From NCBI GenBank assembly GCA_019310865.1, contig JAFDDL010000026.1:1-14888 (forward strand): DNA of 14,888 bases, given 5' to 3'. Positions 1-7,476 of the stretch are shown here, in pieces; within the stretch, counting starts at the first letter, position 1, and each line of letters opens with the position of its first letter. The position numbers and the translations under genes were made by a program. The notes under the pieces are model-generated. The model made no database searches and was not told where the DNA came from. It saw nothing but the letters and a program-made list of their open reading frames with translations. This DNA comes from Deltaproteobacteria bacterium (GTDB lineage: Bacteria > Desulfobacterota > Desulfobacteria > Desulfobacterales > JAFDDL01).

Positions 1-203
1 CACAAAAAGAGATACTGGCCGGCGCCATATATGCGGTGGGCGTGGAAGACACAATCCTGGTCAAACGCGTGGAGAAACACCCCAACGCCATGGTGCTGCT
101 CAGTGACAATAAGGATTACGCGCCAATATATTTAAAAAGTGAGGATATCGACAGCATCCGAATCATTGGAAAGGTGATCTGGTCCTGTAGAGAATTCAAA
201 TAA
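1..203 (+). CDS. LexA/CI-like S24 peptidase repressor, C-terminal end (5' partial)
   Basis: This is the tail of a gene entering from the left edge. Reading from base 3 gives 66 in-frame residues and a TAA at 201-203. The segment matches the C-terminal half of the S24 peptidase fold shared by LexA, phage CI-type repressors and UmuD. It has GAIYAVGVEDTILVKRV, a hydrophobic middle, then IRIIGKVIW near the end. The lysine in ILVKRV (visible residue 21, bases 63-65) sits where the general-base lysine of the Ser/Lys self-cleavage dyad lies. The serine and the N-terminal DNA-binding domain are outside the window. Family members are repressors inactivated by RecA-stimulated self-cleavage. The tail looks more like an XRE-S24 prophage-type repressor than housekeeping LexA, but that cannot be settled from 66 residues. 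A terminator follows at once. Confidence 0.8.
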   Translation, partial: QKEILAGAIYAVGVEDTILVKRVEKHPNAMVLLSDNKDYAPIYLKSEDIDSIRIIGKVIWSCREFK

Positions 204-211
204 TACCGTAA

Positions 212-247
212 TAAAGACCGACTCAAAAAGCCGGTCTTTATTTTTTT
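212..247 (+). terminator. Intrinsic terminator after the S24 repressor gene
   Basis: A 9-bp perfect stem (TAAAGACCG at 212-220 pairing with CGGTCTTTA at 232-240) encloses an 11-nt loop and is followed directly by seven Ts (241-247). It lies 8 nt after the repressor stop codon, so it should end that transcript. It separates the repressor from the small gene at 308. On the minus strand the stem is not followed by a T-run, so it is probably one-directional. Confidence 0.88.
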
Positions 248-307
248 CAATATGTTTATTTTTATGAACAGTTACGAAATAAATATTAACTACATGGAGG
301 CTCCCTT

Positions 308-481
308 ATGCAACGCTTGGCAAATCATGAATGGAATGCGTATCTGCTTCAATCCGGTCGGCAGTCATTGACCAAAGACAAACATTTTTTCCGTTCAATA
401 TTCAATGCGCTTCAGGACTGTCTGATGATGGTTGCAATGGTCATGATCGTGATTGGGGCCACGCTTTTATTCGGCGGCTAA
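308..481 (+). CDS. Small 57-residue protein with a C-terminal membrane helix, function unknown
   Basis: I do not recognise this protein. An ATG at 308 is preceded by a good ribosome binding site (GGAGG at 296-300, 7-nt spacing), and the frame runs 57 codons to TAA at 479-481. The first ~38 residues are polar and start MQRLANHEWNAYLLQSGRQS. The last ~19 (LMMVAMVMIVIGATLLFGG) form one strongly hydrophobic segment, so a tail-anchored or N-in membrane protein is likely. It begins 60 nt after the repressor terminator, so it needs its own promoter; the intervening DNA is AT-rich but I see no clear -35/-10 pair. Its stop codon overlaps that of the converging helicase gene by three bases. A competing frame starting at 331 lacks a ribosome binding site and runs into the helicase gene. 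Confidence 0.6.
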   Translation: MQRLANHEWNAYLLQSGRQSLTKDKHFFRSIFNALQDCLMMVAMVMIVIGATLLFGG

Positions 482-2376
482 AGATAGGATCCATCAATTT
501 CATCGACCAGCGGTGCGTCGAGATCTTCGATGAAATAATCCGACACGGATTGTCCCCATCCGCGAAAACCGCCGCCCTGTGATGGAAAGCACCCATACGG
601 GTTGTGTGTTCGGGTAATGATCAATTCATCTTGTGCACGGGTCATGGCCACGTAAAGGATTCGGCGTTCTTCTTCCCGCTCGGCTTCAGACCCCATGCTG
701 CGCTTATGGGGATACATTCCGGGTTCAACCCGAATCAGATAACAAACCGGCGCCTCTGTCCCTTTGGCACTATGTACGGTAGTCAGGGTGACGATGTCAT
801 CGTCTTCCTTGTGGGCAGCAGAAGAGATGGAAATTGGGTCAAGTGTGTAGGCTTCCAGAAACGCACTCAAACTACGATGATTCCCGGCCAGTCGAATCAA
901 AAGCTCATAATCATGACGACGCGTTCGCCAGTTGTCGTACCGTTTTTCCATCATCGGAAGCAAAAACCGGCTTGCCTCTGTAATGGCATCCGCCGGTGAA
1001 TCGAAATTACTGGAAATAATTCGAGGCCCTTGAATAATTTCGTCTCGACCTTTTAGCCTTTCCGCCAGGCACACCAAGGCGTCTGAAACGCTGACCGACT
1101 GGTGCATGGCCTTGATGAGACGCGCTGCGGTTACATCACCGATTTTCGGCCACAGGGTCAGGTAACGTGCCCATGCCAACTCGTCGCGATGGTTAAAGGC
1201 GGCTCGAACGAGGCTCAGCAGATCCTTTACATGGGCCGTCTGAAGCAAACTGGTGCCGCCCACGAACTGATACGGGATATCATTTTCAACCATAAATGAT
1301 TCGATGGCCCTGGCGCCATAGCCCGTTCGTGTAATAATCATATGATCGCGCCAGGGTCTGCCGGTTTTATGACGCTGCGACAAATCAGAGGCAACCCATT
1401 CGGCTTCATTAAAATCGTTGTTAAAGTTCAGAAGCAACGGTTTGCTCTGCTTTTTCCGATGGGCGATCAAGTTCTTATCATACGCGATGGACGATCCTTG
1501 AAGCAACCAGTTGGAAACGTCTAAAATCCCCTGGGTGGAGCGATAATTTTCCTCCAGACGCAGGACAACCGAACCGGAAACACGATCCGTAAAGGCGTGA
1601 ACATTTCGAAAATCCGCTCCCCGAAAGGCATAGATACTCTGGGCGTCGTCTCCGACGCAAAAAAGCCATGCAGGATTATGCAGCGCTTCGAGAACCTGCC
1701 ATTGAAGGGGATTGGTATCTTGCATCTCGTCCACCAGAATGTGATCGTATAACCCACCCAGCTTCCGGCTTAACTGGTGATCTGCATGCAGTCGCTCGAC
1801 AAACCGAAACAGAATGTCATCGTAGTCAAGATAGCGGTTCACGCGTTTTCGCCTGCCATATGATTCAAAAACCTGACAGATTCGATCAATGTCCGAGGCG
1901 TCATAATCGCTATGCTGGTAAAGATAGTCTTCTGCCGACTGAAGCGTATTACGGGCATAGGAGCATAGGTTGACCAGTTCGGAGGCCCTGGGAAACGAGC
2001 GGCCTTTTTCTTTGATTTCACTGCGAATGAGCCGCATCAATTGGATCTGATCGTCGCGGTCAATGACGGTGGCCCCTTGAATCATAAACGCGTCGGGCAT
2101 CCGTCGCATGGTTTTCAGGCAGAAATGATGAAACGTGCCGGCCTGCAGACGAGCGGCTCCTGTGCCGATCATCTGACGTAATCGAACCACCATCTCCCGG
2201 GCTGCTCGCCGTGTGAACGTCAGTAGCAGAATTCTATGGGGCGCGACATCATTTCTTATCAAATGGGCAGCCCTGGCAATAATGGTTCGCGTCTTACCGG
2301 TGCCGGCGCCCGCCAGCACCAGGACATGCCCCTGCCCGAAGGTTGCCGCTCGGTGTTGCTCCGAATTCAAGTCCAT
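478..2376 (-). CDS. UvrD/Rep/PcrA-family SF1A DNA helicase
   Basis: A 632-residue ATP-dependent 3'-5' DNA helicase of superfamily 1A, acting in the cytoplasm in repair or replication restart. All core motifs are visible: Q motif LNSEQHRAA (3-11), Walker A AGAGTGKT (22-29), Ia LLLTFTRRAAREM (50-62), DExx motif VDEMQDT (215-221), III GDDAQSIYAFRG (242-253), IV LEENYRST (274-281), V TTVHSAKGTEAP (532-543) and VI EEERRILYVAMTRAQDEL (568-585). It is about 90 residues shorter than E. coli UvrD and ends about 45 residues after motif VI, so the basic C-terminal tail is missing. Motif V has GTEAP where UvrD and PcrA normally have GLEFP/W. The gene starts 21 bp after the 197-residue gene's stop, with no strong ribosome binding site, suggesting co-transcription or coupling. 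The exact subfamily is unclear, so no symbol is given. Confidence 0.93.
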   Translation of the reverse strand: MDLNSEQHRAATFGQGHVLVLAGAGTGKTRTIIARAAHLIRNDVAPHRILLLTFTRRAAREMVVRLRQMIGTGAARLQAGTFHHFCLKTMRRMPDAFMIQGATVIDRDDQIQLMRLIRSEIKEKGRSFPRASELVNLCSYARNTLQSAEDYLYQHSDYDASDIDRICQVFESYGRRKRVNRYLDYDDILFRFVERLHADHQLSRKLGGLYDHILVDEMQDTNPLQWQVLEALHNPAWLFCVGDDAQSIYAFRGADFRNVHAFTDRVSGSVVLRLEENYRSTQGILDVSNWLLQGSSIAYDKNLIAHRKKQSKPLLLNFNNDFNEAEWVASDLSQRHKTGRPWRDHMIITRTGYGARAIESFMVENDIPYQFVGGTSLLQTAHVKDLLSLVRAAFNHRDELAWARYLTLWPKIGDVTAARLIKAMHQSVSVSDALVCLAERLKGRDEIIQGPRIISSNFDSPADAITEASRFLLPMMEKRYDNWRTRRHDYELLIRLAGNHRSLSAFLEAYTLDPISISSAAHKEDDDIVTLTTVHSAKGTEAPVCYLIRVEPGMYPHKRSMGSEAEREEERRILYVAMTRAQDELIITRTHNPYGCFPSQGGGFRGWGQSVSDYFIEDLDAPLVDEIDGSYL

Positions 2377-2397
2377 ATTATTTTAGGTATAGGCACC

Positions 2398-2991
2398 CTA
2401 ATTACACAGCTTGTGAACGGTCTGGGCGTGCCAGGCCCCCTTGCCTGAAAAGGTGGGATATTTTTCCGCTTCCAGGTACTGGGCGATCTCTTTGTAGGTT
2501 TTGCCTTTTTTGCGCAGTCTGAGGGCAACCTTGGTAATTTTACCCCGGTCTGACACAAGGATCGCCTCATCTTTTTTCTCAGCATCGGGTTCAGCCTCGG
2601 GCACAGGGGTGGGCTGTGGTGAAGCAACTGGTGCGGCTGTATCGCTTTTCCGGCTCACATCGGCTTTCGGCGAACTTTCGGTCACCGTTCGGGTTTTAAC
2701 AAATTCGCGGGTTACTTCGATAATGCTTTCAAAGGCATCGGCTTTGCGTTCCTCGGCGGCCGCCAATCGCTTTTGGTTTTCAGAGATCCCTTCAAGCAAG
2801 GTCTTGATCTCAGGAAGCACCCCACCGATCTGCTCGAGCAACTGATCAGACGCCTCGTTTCGGCGATGATACCCACCTTTGCGAACGTCCTTTCCGTCTC
2901 TGCGATCCGGCCCGCGGTAATTGCCCTGACCCTGGTGCCTGCGATTGCGCTTATCGGTATCTCTTCTTAAGTTATACAAAAAGTCGTCCAT
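2398..2991 (-). CDS. 197-residue protein: basic N-terminus, coiled coil, recombinase-like C-terminal DNA-binding segment
   Basis: I cannot name this gene. It has an ATG at 2991 with a clear ribosome binding site (GGAGG, 5-nt spacing). Residues 1-46 are very basic with Asp/Arg/Gly repeats (GPDRRDGKDVRKGG). Residues 47-100 are heptad-like and probably a coiled coil. Residues 104-140 are a Pro/Ala/Ser/Glu-rich linker. Residues 146-197 form a compact end with KTYKEIAQYLEAEKYPTFSG and then WHAQTVHKL. This last part closely follows the pattern of the recombinase DNA-binding domain of large serine recombinases (xIAxxLNxxGIPTxxGxxWHxxTV). The catalytic serine resolvase domain is absent, so it is not a recombinase. 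A DNA- or RNA-binding accessory or regulatory role is an inference. It lies directly upstream of the helicase gene, 21 bp apart, probably in one operon. Confidence 0.82.
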   Translation of the reverse strand: MDDFLYNLRRDTDKRNRRHQGQGNYRGPDRRDGKDVRKGGYHRRNEASDQLLEQIGGVLPEIKTLLEGISENQKRLAAAEERKADAFESIIEVTREFVKTRTVTESSPKADVSRKSDTAAPVASPQPTPVPEAEPDAEKKDEAILVSDRGKITKVALRLRKKGKTYKEIAQYLEAEKYPTFSGKGAWHAQTVHKLCN

Positions 2992-3014
2992 TTATACCTC
3001 CGTTGTATTATTTG

Positions 3015-3153
3015 CCGTTCACCATGCATATTTACAGGCCCACTTCAATATAGATTGCCACGGGTCGTCTTTACACGAACCCGTGAACGGTATTCAGCAA
3101 TCCGAGTGGTTCACTTTAATTATCTGTGACAATTTTTTCAAAAAATCCGAGTG
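3015..3153. promoter_or_regulatory. Cluster of small inverted and direct repeats upstream of the 197-residue gene
   Basis: The leader region of the minus-strand unit holds several short repeats. CCGTTCAC at 3015-3022 is complementary to GTGAACGG at 3083-3090. A hairpin pairs CACGGGT (3059-3065) with ACCCGTG (3079-3085). AATCCGAGTG occurs directly repeated at 3099-3108 and 3144-3153. A weak -10-like TATATT reads on the minus strand at 3052-3047. No T-run follows the hairpin in either direction, so it is not an intrinsic terminator. An operator or leader structure is possible; the evidence is only the repeats. The rest of the 2992-3258 gap shows no convincing gene. Confidence 0.35.
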
Positions 3154-3258
3154 TTACGGTTGGCCATCCATGAGTGTGATAGCAGCAGCCGAAGACGTCC
3201 GAAAGATCCGCCATGTGAGAGTTATCGGCAATTTTTAAAAAATCTTGAGATTCTCAGG

Positions 3259-3421
3259 TTAGGGTTCGCACATAAATAAATTCGCAATTTTAGGTGTTGA
3301 GGCGCCCACATGGCAAGGCACGAAAATTAAAGAACATCAGGCATATTCTGTATTTTCGTAACGCAGCCGGGTGGGATGCATCGGCGCATAAAATGTGAAG
3401 TTATTTATGTGCGAGCCCTTA
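3259..3421. repeat. 163-bp foldback (MITE-like) element in the comEC downstream gap
   Basis: The two ends are 21-nt terminal inverted repeats (3259-3279 and 3401-3421), identical at 19 of 21 positions with core TCGCACATAAATAA. Complementarity continues inward: TTCGCAATTTTA against the reverse complement of the right side, TTCACATTTTA. Further in, GAGGCGCCCACATGGCAAGG partly pairs with the right inner arm, and ACGAAAAT (from 3320) pairs with ATTTTCGT near 3352. The whole block can therefore fold into one long imperfect hairpin. It contains no plausible gene. The shape fits a non-autonomous miniature transposable element or a REP/BIME-like dispersed repeat. Target-site duplications are not obvious at the edges. 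Positions 3422-3501 between it and comEC hold nothing else recognisable. Confidence 0.6.
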
Positions 3422-3501
3422 GGCTAGAGCTGTCGTCTCGAAGCTCGAATGATGACTTTACAAAATTTTCACTCATCTGTCAAAAGAAATGTTGATGTCT
3501 T

Positions 3502-6000
3502 TCAAGAACACGCCTTCATGTGCTTCACCGACAACTCTCGACCATCGGTTGTGAATGTAATGGCGCCAAGGTCGTGGGTCCTGTAAACCCGGGCTCCGGT
3601 TCGCCGGTATCGGTCTAAAACCTTGGGATGCGGAAATTGGTGTCGGGCACGCCACGCGGACGATACAATCACGATTTTAGGCGCCACCTGCTGTAAAAAC
3701 TCCCAGCTGCTCGATGTTTTGCTCCCATGGTGTGGCGCAACCAGGACATCGGAACGCAAATCGGTCCCGGCAAGCCCTATCAGTTCTTTTTCGCCGACTG
3801 CAGTAATATCTCCCGGAACCAGAAAGGCTATGTCGCCAAAAGATACCCTCAGCACAATCGAATTGGTATTGGAATCGCGCCATTTCTCTGTTTTAGACCT
3901 GCTTAAAAAATCCGGCGGTGGGTAAAGCAGCTTGATCGAAACCCCATTATCCGCATAATCCCGGTTCATACTGGTAAATCCCGGCATGTGAACTGCGTTT
4001 TTTTCAATTGCCGCTATAAATTCCACATAGCCCCGGGTAGCGCTTGTCTCTCCGTTTGTCACGACGCGATTCACATGAAAATTCTGCAAAATATAGATCA
4101 GCCCATTGAGATGATCGCTGTTGGGATGGGATAACACCACCGTGCCCAACGTTCGGATCTTCCGGCGCCACAGGTAAGGGGCAACAATCCGCTGGCCCAC
4201 ATCAAAGACGGCATTGTCCGAAAAACCGCCGCCGTCTATGAGTATCGGCTGCCCCCCGGGCATCTCCACCAGAACACAGTTACCATGGCCCACATCCAGT
4301 ACGGTGACGCGCAAGTCATCATTCCAGAAACGCTGTTGGCACCAATAAAATATATCAGCGGAGACGGCGATCACAAACACCAGGCAGATAACTGCCGCCG
4401 GCCGGCGGCGGATCCGGGTGGCAGACCGGAATAGCTCCGGCATAAAACCCAGTATGGCGTAAAAGAGACAAATCTCGATCAAAGACGGTGAAACGGTCTT
4501 TACGGCAGCAAAGGGCCAGGATGCCACCCAATCCGCCCATGAAATTGCATGGGATAAAATTAAACCGGCAGCTGCGAATCCAACCGTTCCCAAGTACGGG
4601 GAAACCATGGATACCAGCGCGGATAACAATCCCAGGGGCACGACACCGAATCCAATCAGCGGGATAAAAACAAGGTTTGACGCAACACCGATGAGCGAAA
4701 CCTGATTAAAGTAATACATGGTCAGCGGAAGCGTTCCAACAATTGCAAAGAGCGAAACGGACATAAATCCGAGGCACCAGCGCATGGCGGCACGCCATCT
4801 GCTATCATACCGCTCTTTAGAGGCCGGAGGGAAATGATGCAGCCCCCAGACAATGGATATCACTGCCGAAAAGGAGAGCTGGAAGGAAATGGAGAACAGG
4901 GCCGGTGGATGCAAAATGAGAATTACCAGAGCGGCCACGGCAATAAAATTGACCGTGTCTGCCGGTCGCCCGACAAAAAAGGTCATTAAAAATACCGTCC
5001 CCATGACAACCGCCCGCTGGGTCGACGGTGACATACCGGCAAGAATGCCGTAAGCCCAAATGGCCCCGATGGCAAAAAATGCCGCCCCGCGCCTTGTCCA
5101 CGCCAGGGTCAATAATGGCGGGATGAAACCCAGCAAATGCGACAACAGAAAAAAAACCGTGGTGGCGACGGTTCCGATATGAAGGCCGGAGATGGCCAGA
5201 AGATGTCCGATGCCGGCTCGCTGAAATATTGTCCACGTATCAGGGACAATACCCCTTCGGTCACCGAGGATCAGCGCCTTCAATACCGCAGCGGCATCTT
5301 GATCCTGCACGCCATCGATGCGTTGCGCCAGACGTTTTCTTGCAGGCCCGGCCAACCTTTCAAGTCCCGACAGCGGTTCATGCCCCATCACAACAAGGTG
5401 CGTCGCACGGGCATAGGTTGTGACCCACACGCCTTTAAATGCCATATAACGCCGGTAGTCGAAACCACCCGGATTTCGAAAGCTGCGAACCGGTTGTATT
5501 CTGCCACGAAAGGAAATGCGATCACCACATTCAAGCTTGGCGGCCTTGCCCGACACCGACACACGAATCTTACCCACAACCGTCTTTATCACATCGCCTG
5601 ATGTCACGGTTTGCGATTCGAGAATAAACGTAGTTCCATAACCGCGTTTGACGGGAAGGGTCAATATGGTTCCGGTGATGGTTTGGAATTTATTTCCGGC
5701 AAACCGAAAAATATGATGTTCCGGAAAGTTTGGGGCCACCCAGGGATGGATGAGCAAGTAACCCAGACCGATAAAAAAAATGATCAAACCAACCGGTATA
5801 TTCCGTTTGAAAATCGCAGAAAAAAGTGAAATGCCCGCCCCTGCGCATACGACAATGATTGCCCAGGTGCCAAATTCCCGAAAGTTGTTGCCGATCAGGA
5901 TCCCGGCAATGAGCGAAAGAAGCAGTGGAACAAGCGGTCGTGAAAATCCAGGAATCTGCACGCGTTCACCCGTACTAACTAACCCTTCGTATCGCCGCAC
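3502..6000 (-). CDS. comEC: ComEC/Rec2 DNA internalisation channel protein
   Basis: An inner-membrane protein that carries single-stranded DNA into the cytoplasm during natural transformation. It is 832 residues, close to the usual full length. It has two to three N-terminal membrane helices (21-90) and a soluble OB-like segment (~95-200, DUF4131 type). The multi-helix Competence core (~235-520) contains the family signature [11 protein letters not shown] at 266-276. A C-terminal metallo-beta-lactamase-like domain (~565-820) has HPNSDH (625-630), LVPGD (727-731) and APHHGS (755-760). HPNSDH departs from HxHxDH/HxDxDH at its third position. The start is GTG at 6000, overlapping the murA 3' end by 26 bp behind a GGGG stretch. 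Another GTG at 5961, just past the murA stop, is a possible start. No other competence genes are visible here, so active transformation cannot be claimed. Confidence 0.93.
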   Translation of the reverse strand: MRRYEGLVSTGERVQIPGFSRPLVPLLLSLIAGILIGNNFREFGTWAIIVVCAGAGISLFSAIFKRNIPVGLIIFFIGLGYLLIHPWVAPNFPEHHIFRFAGNKFQTITGTILTLPVKRGYGTTFILESQTVTSGDVIKTVVGKIRVSVSGKAAKLECGDRISFRGRIQPVRSFRNPGGFDYRRYMAFKGVWVTTYARATHLVVMGHEPLSGLERLAGPARKRLAQRIDGVQDQDAAAVLKALILGDRRGIVPDTWTIFQRAGIGHLLAISGLHIGTVATTVFFLLSHLLGFIPPLLTLAWTRRGAAFFAIGAIWAYGILAGMSPSTQRAVVMGTVFLMTFFVGRPADTVNFIAVAALVILILHPPALFSISFQLSFSAVISIVWGLHHFPPASKERYDSRWRAAMRWCLGFMSVSLFAIVGTLPLTMYYFNQVSLIGVASNLVFIPLIGFGVVPLGLLSALVSMVSPYLGTVGFAAAGLILSHAISWADWVASWPFAAVKTVSPSLIEICLFYAILGFMPELFRSATRIRRRPAAVICLVFVIAVSADIFYWCQQRFWNDDLRVTVLDVGHGNCVLVEMPGGQPILIDGGGFSDNAVFDVGQRIVAPYLWRRKIRTLGTVVLSHPNSDHLNGLIYILQNFHVNRVVTNGETSATRGYVEFIAAIEKNAVHMPGFTSMNRDYADNGVSIKLLYPPPDFLSRSKTEKWRDSNTNSIVLRVSFGDIAFLVPGDITAVGEKELIGLAGTDLRSDVLVAPHHGSKTSSSWEFLQQVAPKIVIVSSAWRARHQFPHPKVLDRYRRTGARVYRTHDLGAITFTTDGRELSVKHMKACS

Positions 6001-7225
6001 CTAACCCCGCAAATTTCTCTTCCAGGCGTTCGTATCCCCGGTCCAGATGATAGACACGGTGTACCTCTGTAATTCCCTCTGCGACCAATCCCGCCAGAAC
6101 CAGGCAAGCACTTGCGCGTAAATCACTGGCCATGACCGGTGCGGCGGACAGGGCCGGTTGGCCTTTAATCATGGCGGCGTTGCCGGAGATGGTGATATCC
6201 GCGCCCATCCGCTGAAGTTCGCTCACATGAATGAATCGGTTTTCAAAAATCGTTTCCGATATCAGACTCAGACCACCGGCAACCGACATGAGCACCATAA
6301 ACTGGGCCTGCATGTCCGTTGGGAAACCTGGATAAGGGAGTGTTTTCACATCGACGCTGTTGAGTTTTTTCGGGCCACAGACACGAATACCGTCTCCTTT
6401 GGTAGTGATCTGCGCTCCGGAGAGCCTCAATTTATGTATAACCGCCTCCAGATGCGCCGGTTCGCATCCTTTTACCGTAACATCGCCACCCGTCAGCGCT
6501 GCCGCTACCAGAAAGGTGCCGGCTTCTATACGGTCCGGAATAATCCGAACCGATACCGGCGAGAGTTTCTTAACCCCTTCGATGGTGATGACAGGTGTTC
6601 CGACGCCGGTTATCCTGGCGCCCATCTTCACCAAAACATCTGCCAGGGCTGAAATTTCCGGTTCCCGGGCGGCATTTCGCAAAACGGTGGTCCCTTGCGC
6701 CAGGACCGCCGCCATCATTAAATTTTCCGTTCCGGTCACCGTGGCCACATCCAGGTAGATTTCAGCGCCTGTTAATTTATCCGCCCTTGCCTCCACATAG
6801 CCATGGCTCAATTCAATGGAAGCCCCAAGCCGCTTGAGTCCTTTCAGGTGCAAATCGATGGGCCTGGCGCCAATGGCGCATCCGCCCGGAAGTGATACCC
6901 GTGCTTTTTTCAAACGCGCCAAAAGGGGACCCAGAACCAGAATCGAAGCCCGCATTTTGCGCACCAGATCATAGTTGGCCTCATGGCCGGCAAGACCGCC
7001 GGCATCGATTTTAACCGTATGACCGTCGGTTTCGATTATTGATCCCAGTTCGGCCATGAGTTCTTTAATGCTCTCGACATCCCGGAGCAAGGGAACGTTG
7101 GTATAGGTGTTTACGCCATCCGTGAGTAAAGAAGAGGCCAGGATCGGCAAAGCGGCGTTTTTTGCCCCACTGATCTCGACCGCCCCTTTGAGGCGACGGC
7201 CACCTTCTACCAGAATCTTTTCCAT
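5975..7225 (-). CDS. murA: UDP-N-acetylglucosamine 1-carboxyvinyltransferase (MurA)
   Basis: This cytoplasmic enzyme transfers enolpyruvate from phosphoenolpyruvate to UDP-GlcNAc, the first committed step of peptidoglycan synthesis. At 416 residues it is the standard length. Catalytic landmarks are present: SGAKNAALP with Lys22 and Asn23, the loop [11 protein letters not shown] with Cys116 (the residue alkylated by fosfomycin; Asp there gives natural resistance), [12 protein letters not shown] with the general-base-like Asp304, DLRAS with Arg370 and DRGYERLE with Arg396. Cys at 116 predicts an intrinsically fosfomycin-sensitive enzyme. The ATG at 7225 has only a weak ribosome binding site and follows an intrinsic terminator by 14 nt. 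The 3' end overlaps comEC, so the two are likely co-transcribed. Confidence 0.97.
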   Translation of the reverse strand: MEKILVEGGRRLKGAVEISGAKNAALPILASSLLTDGVNTYTNVPLLRDVESIKELMAELGSIIETDGHTVKIDAGGLAGHEANYDLVRKMRASILVLGPLLARLKKARVSLPGGCAIGARPIDLHLKGLKRLGASIELSHGYVEARADKLTGAEIYLDVATVTGTENLMMAAVLAQGTTVLRNAAREPEISALADVLVKMGARITGVGTPVITIEGVKKLSPVSVRIIPDRIEAGTFLVAAALTGGDVTVKGCEPAHLEAVIHKLRLSGAQITTKGDGIRVCGPKKLNSVDVKTLPYPGFPTDMQAQFMVLMSVAGGLSLISETIFENRFIHVSELQRMGADITISGNAAMIKGQPALSAAPVMASDLRASACLVLAGLVAEGITEVHRVYHLDRGYERLEEKFAGLGAAIRRVS

Positions 7226-7239
7226 ATCTTAATGCTCAT

Positions 7240-7275
7240 AAAAAAAGCGCTTCTCAACTCCACGTTGAGAAGCGC
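7240..7275 (-). terminator. Intrinsic terminator of the qrc operon, immediately before murA
   Basis: On the minus strand a perfect 12-bp stem (GCGCTTCTCAAC at 7264-7275 and its partner at 7247-7258) with a 5-nt loop is followed by seven Ts (7246-7240). It is a textbook Rho-independent terminator for the transcript carrying qrcABCD and the 52-residue gene, 29 nt after that gene's stop. It ends only 14 nt before the murA start codon, so it also sits inside any murA leader that begins further upstream. The plus strand lacks a T-run after the stem. Confidence 0.9.
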
Positions 7276-7304
7276 ATCTTAACAAAACCGGTCCATACAA
7301 GGGA

Positions 7305-7463
7305 TCAATGATGGTGGGCGCCTTTTCCCTTTGCCGTATCGATGGCCGCCTTAATGACGCAATAAGTCACACCCATTCCCAATATGGACAGTGCATACCA
7401 TAATCCGCCATGGAACACTATGTGCCCCATGTCCCACAACCACTCAAACGAAAAGGGTAACAT
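7305..7463 (-). CDS. 52-residue single-helix membrane protein, candidate extra Qrc subunit
   Basis: A short frame, ATG at 7463 to TGA at 7305-7307. It has an excellent ribosome binding site (GAGGAGG, 5-nt spacing) and starts 13 bp after the qrcD stop codon. The predicted protein begins MLPFSFEWLWDMGHIVFHGG, continues with a hydrophobic stretch LWYALSILGMGVTYCVI (21-37), and ends in a soluble tail AIDTAKGKGAHHH. One membrane helix with the basic, His-tipped tail in the cytoplasm is the simplest reading. Coupling to qrcD and a terminator right after it place it as the last gene of the operon. I know of no named family; small helical subunits are common in respiratory complexes, so an accessory subunit stabilising QrcD is an inference. 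Confidence 0.75.
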   Translation of the reverse strand: MLPFSFEWLWDMGHIVFHGGLWYALSILGMGVTYCVIKAAIDTAKGKGAHHH

Positions 7464-7476
7464 ATTACCTCCTCAA

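Noticed and set aside
331..582. Plus-strand frame of 83 codons overlapping the 57-residue gene
   Set aside because: No ribosome binding site, no recognisable protein features, and its second half is antisense to the helicase; the frame from 308 has a far better start.
3059..3085. Hairpin considered as an intrinsic terminator
   Set aside because: No T-run follows on either strand.
2945..3238. Plus-strand 97-codon frame in the comEC/197-residue gap
   Set aside because: Starts inside the 197-residue gene, lacks a ribosome binding site, and shows no coherent protein pattern; the region is better read as leader DNA with repeats.
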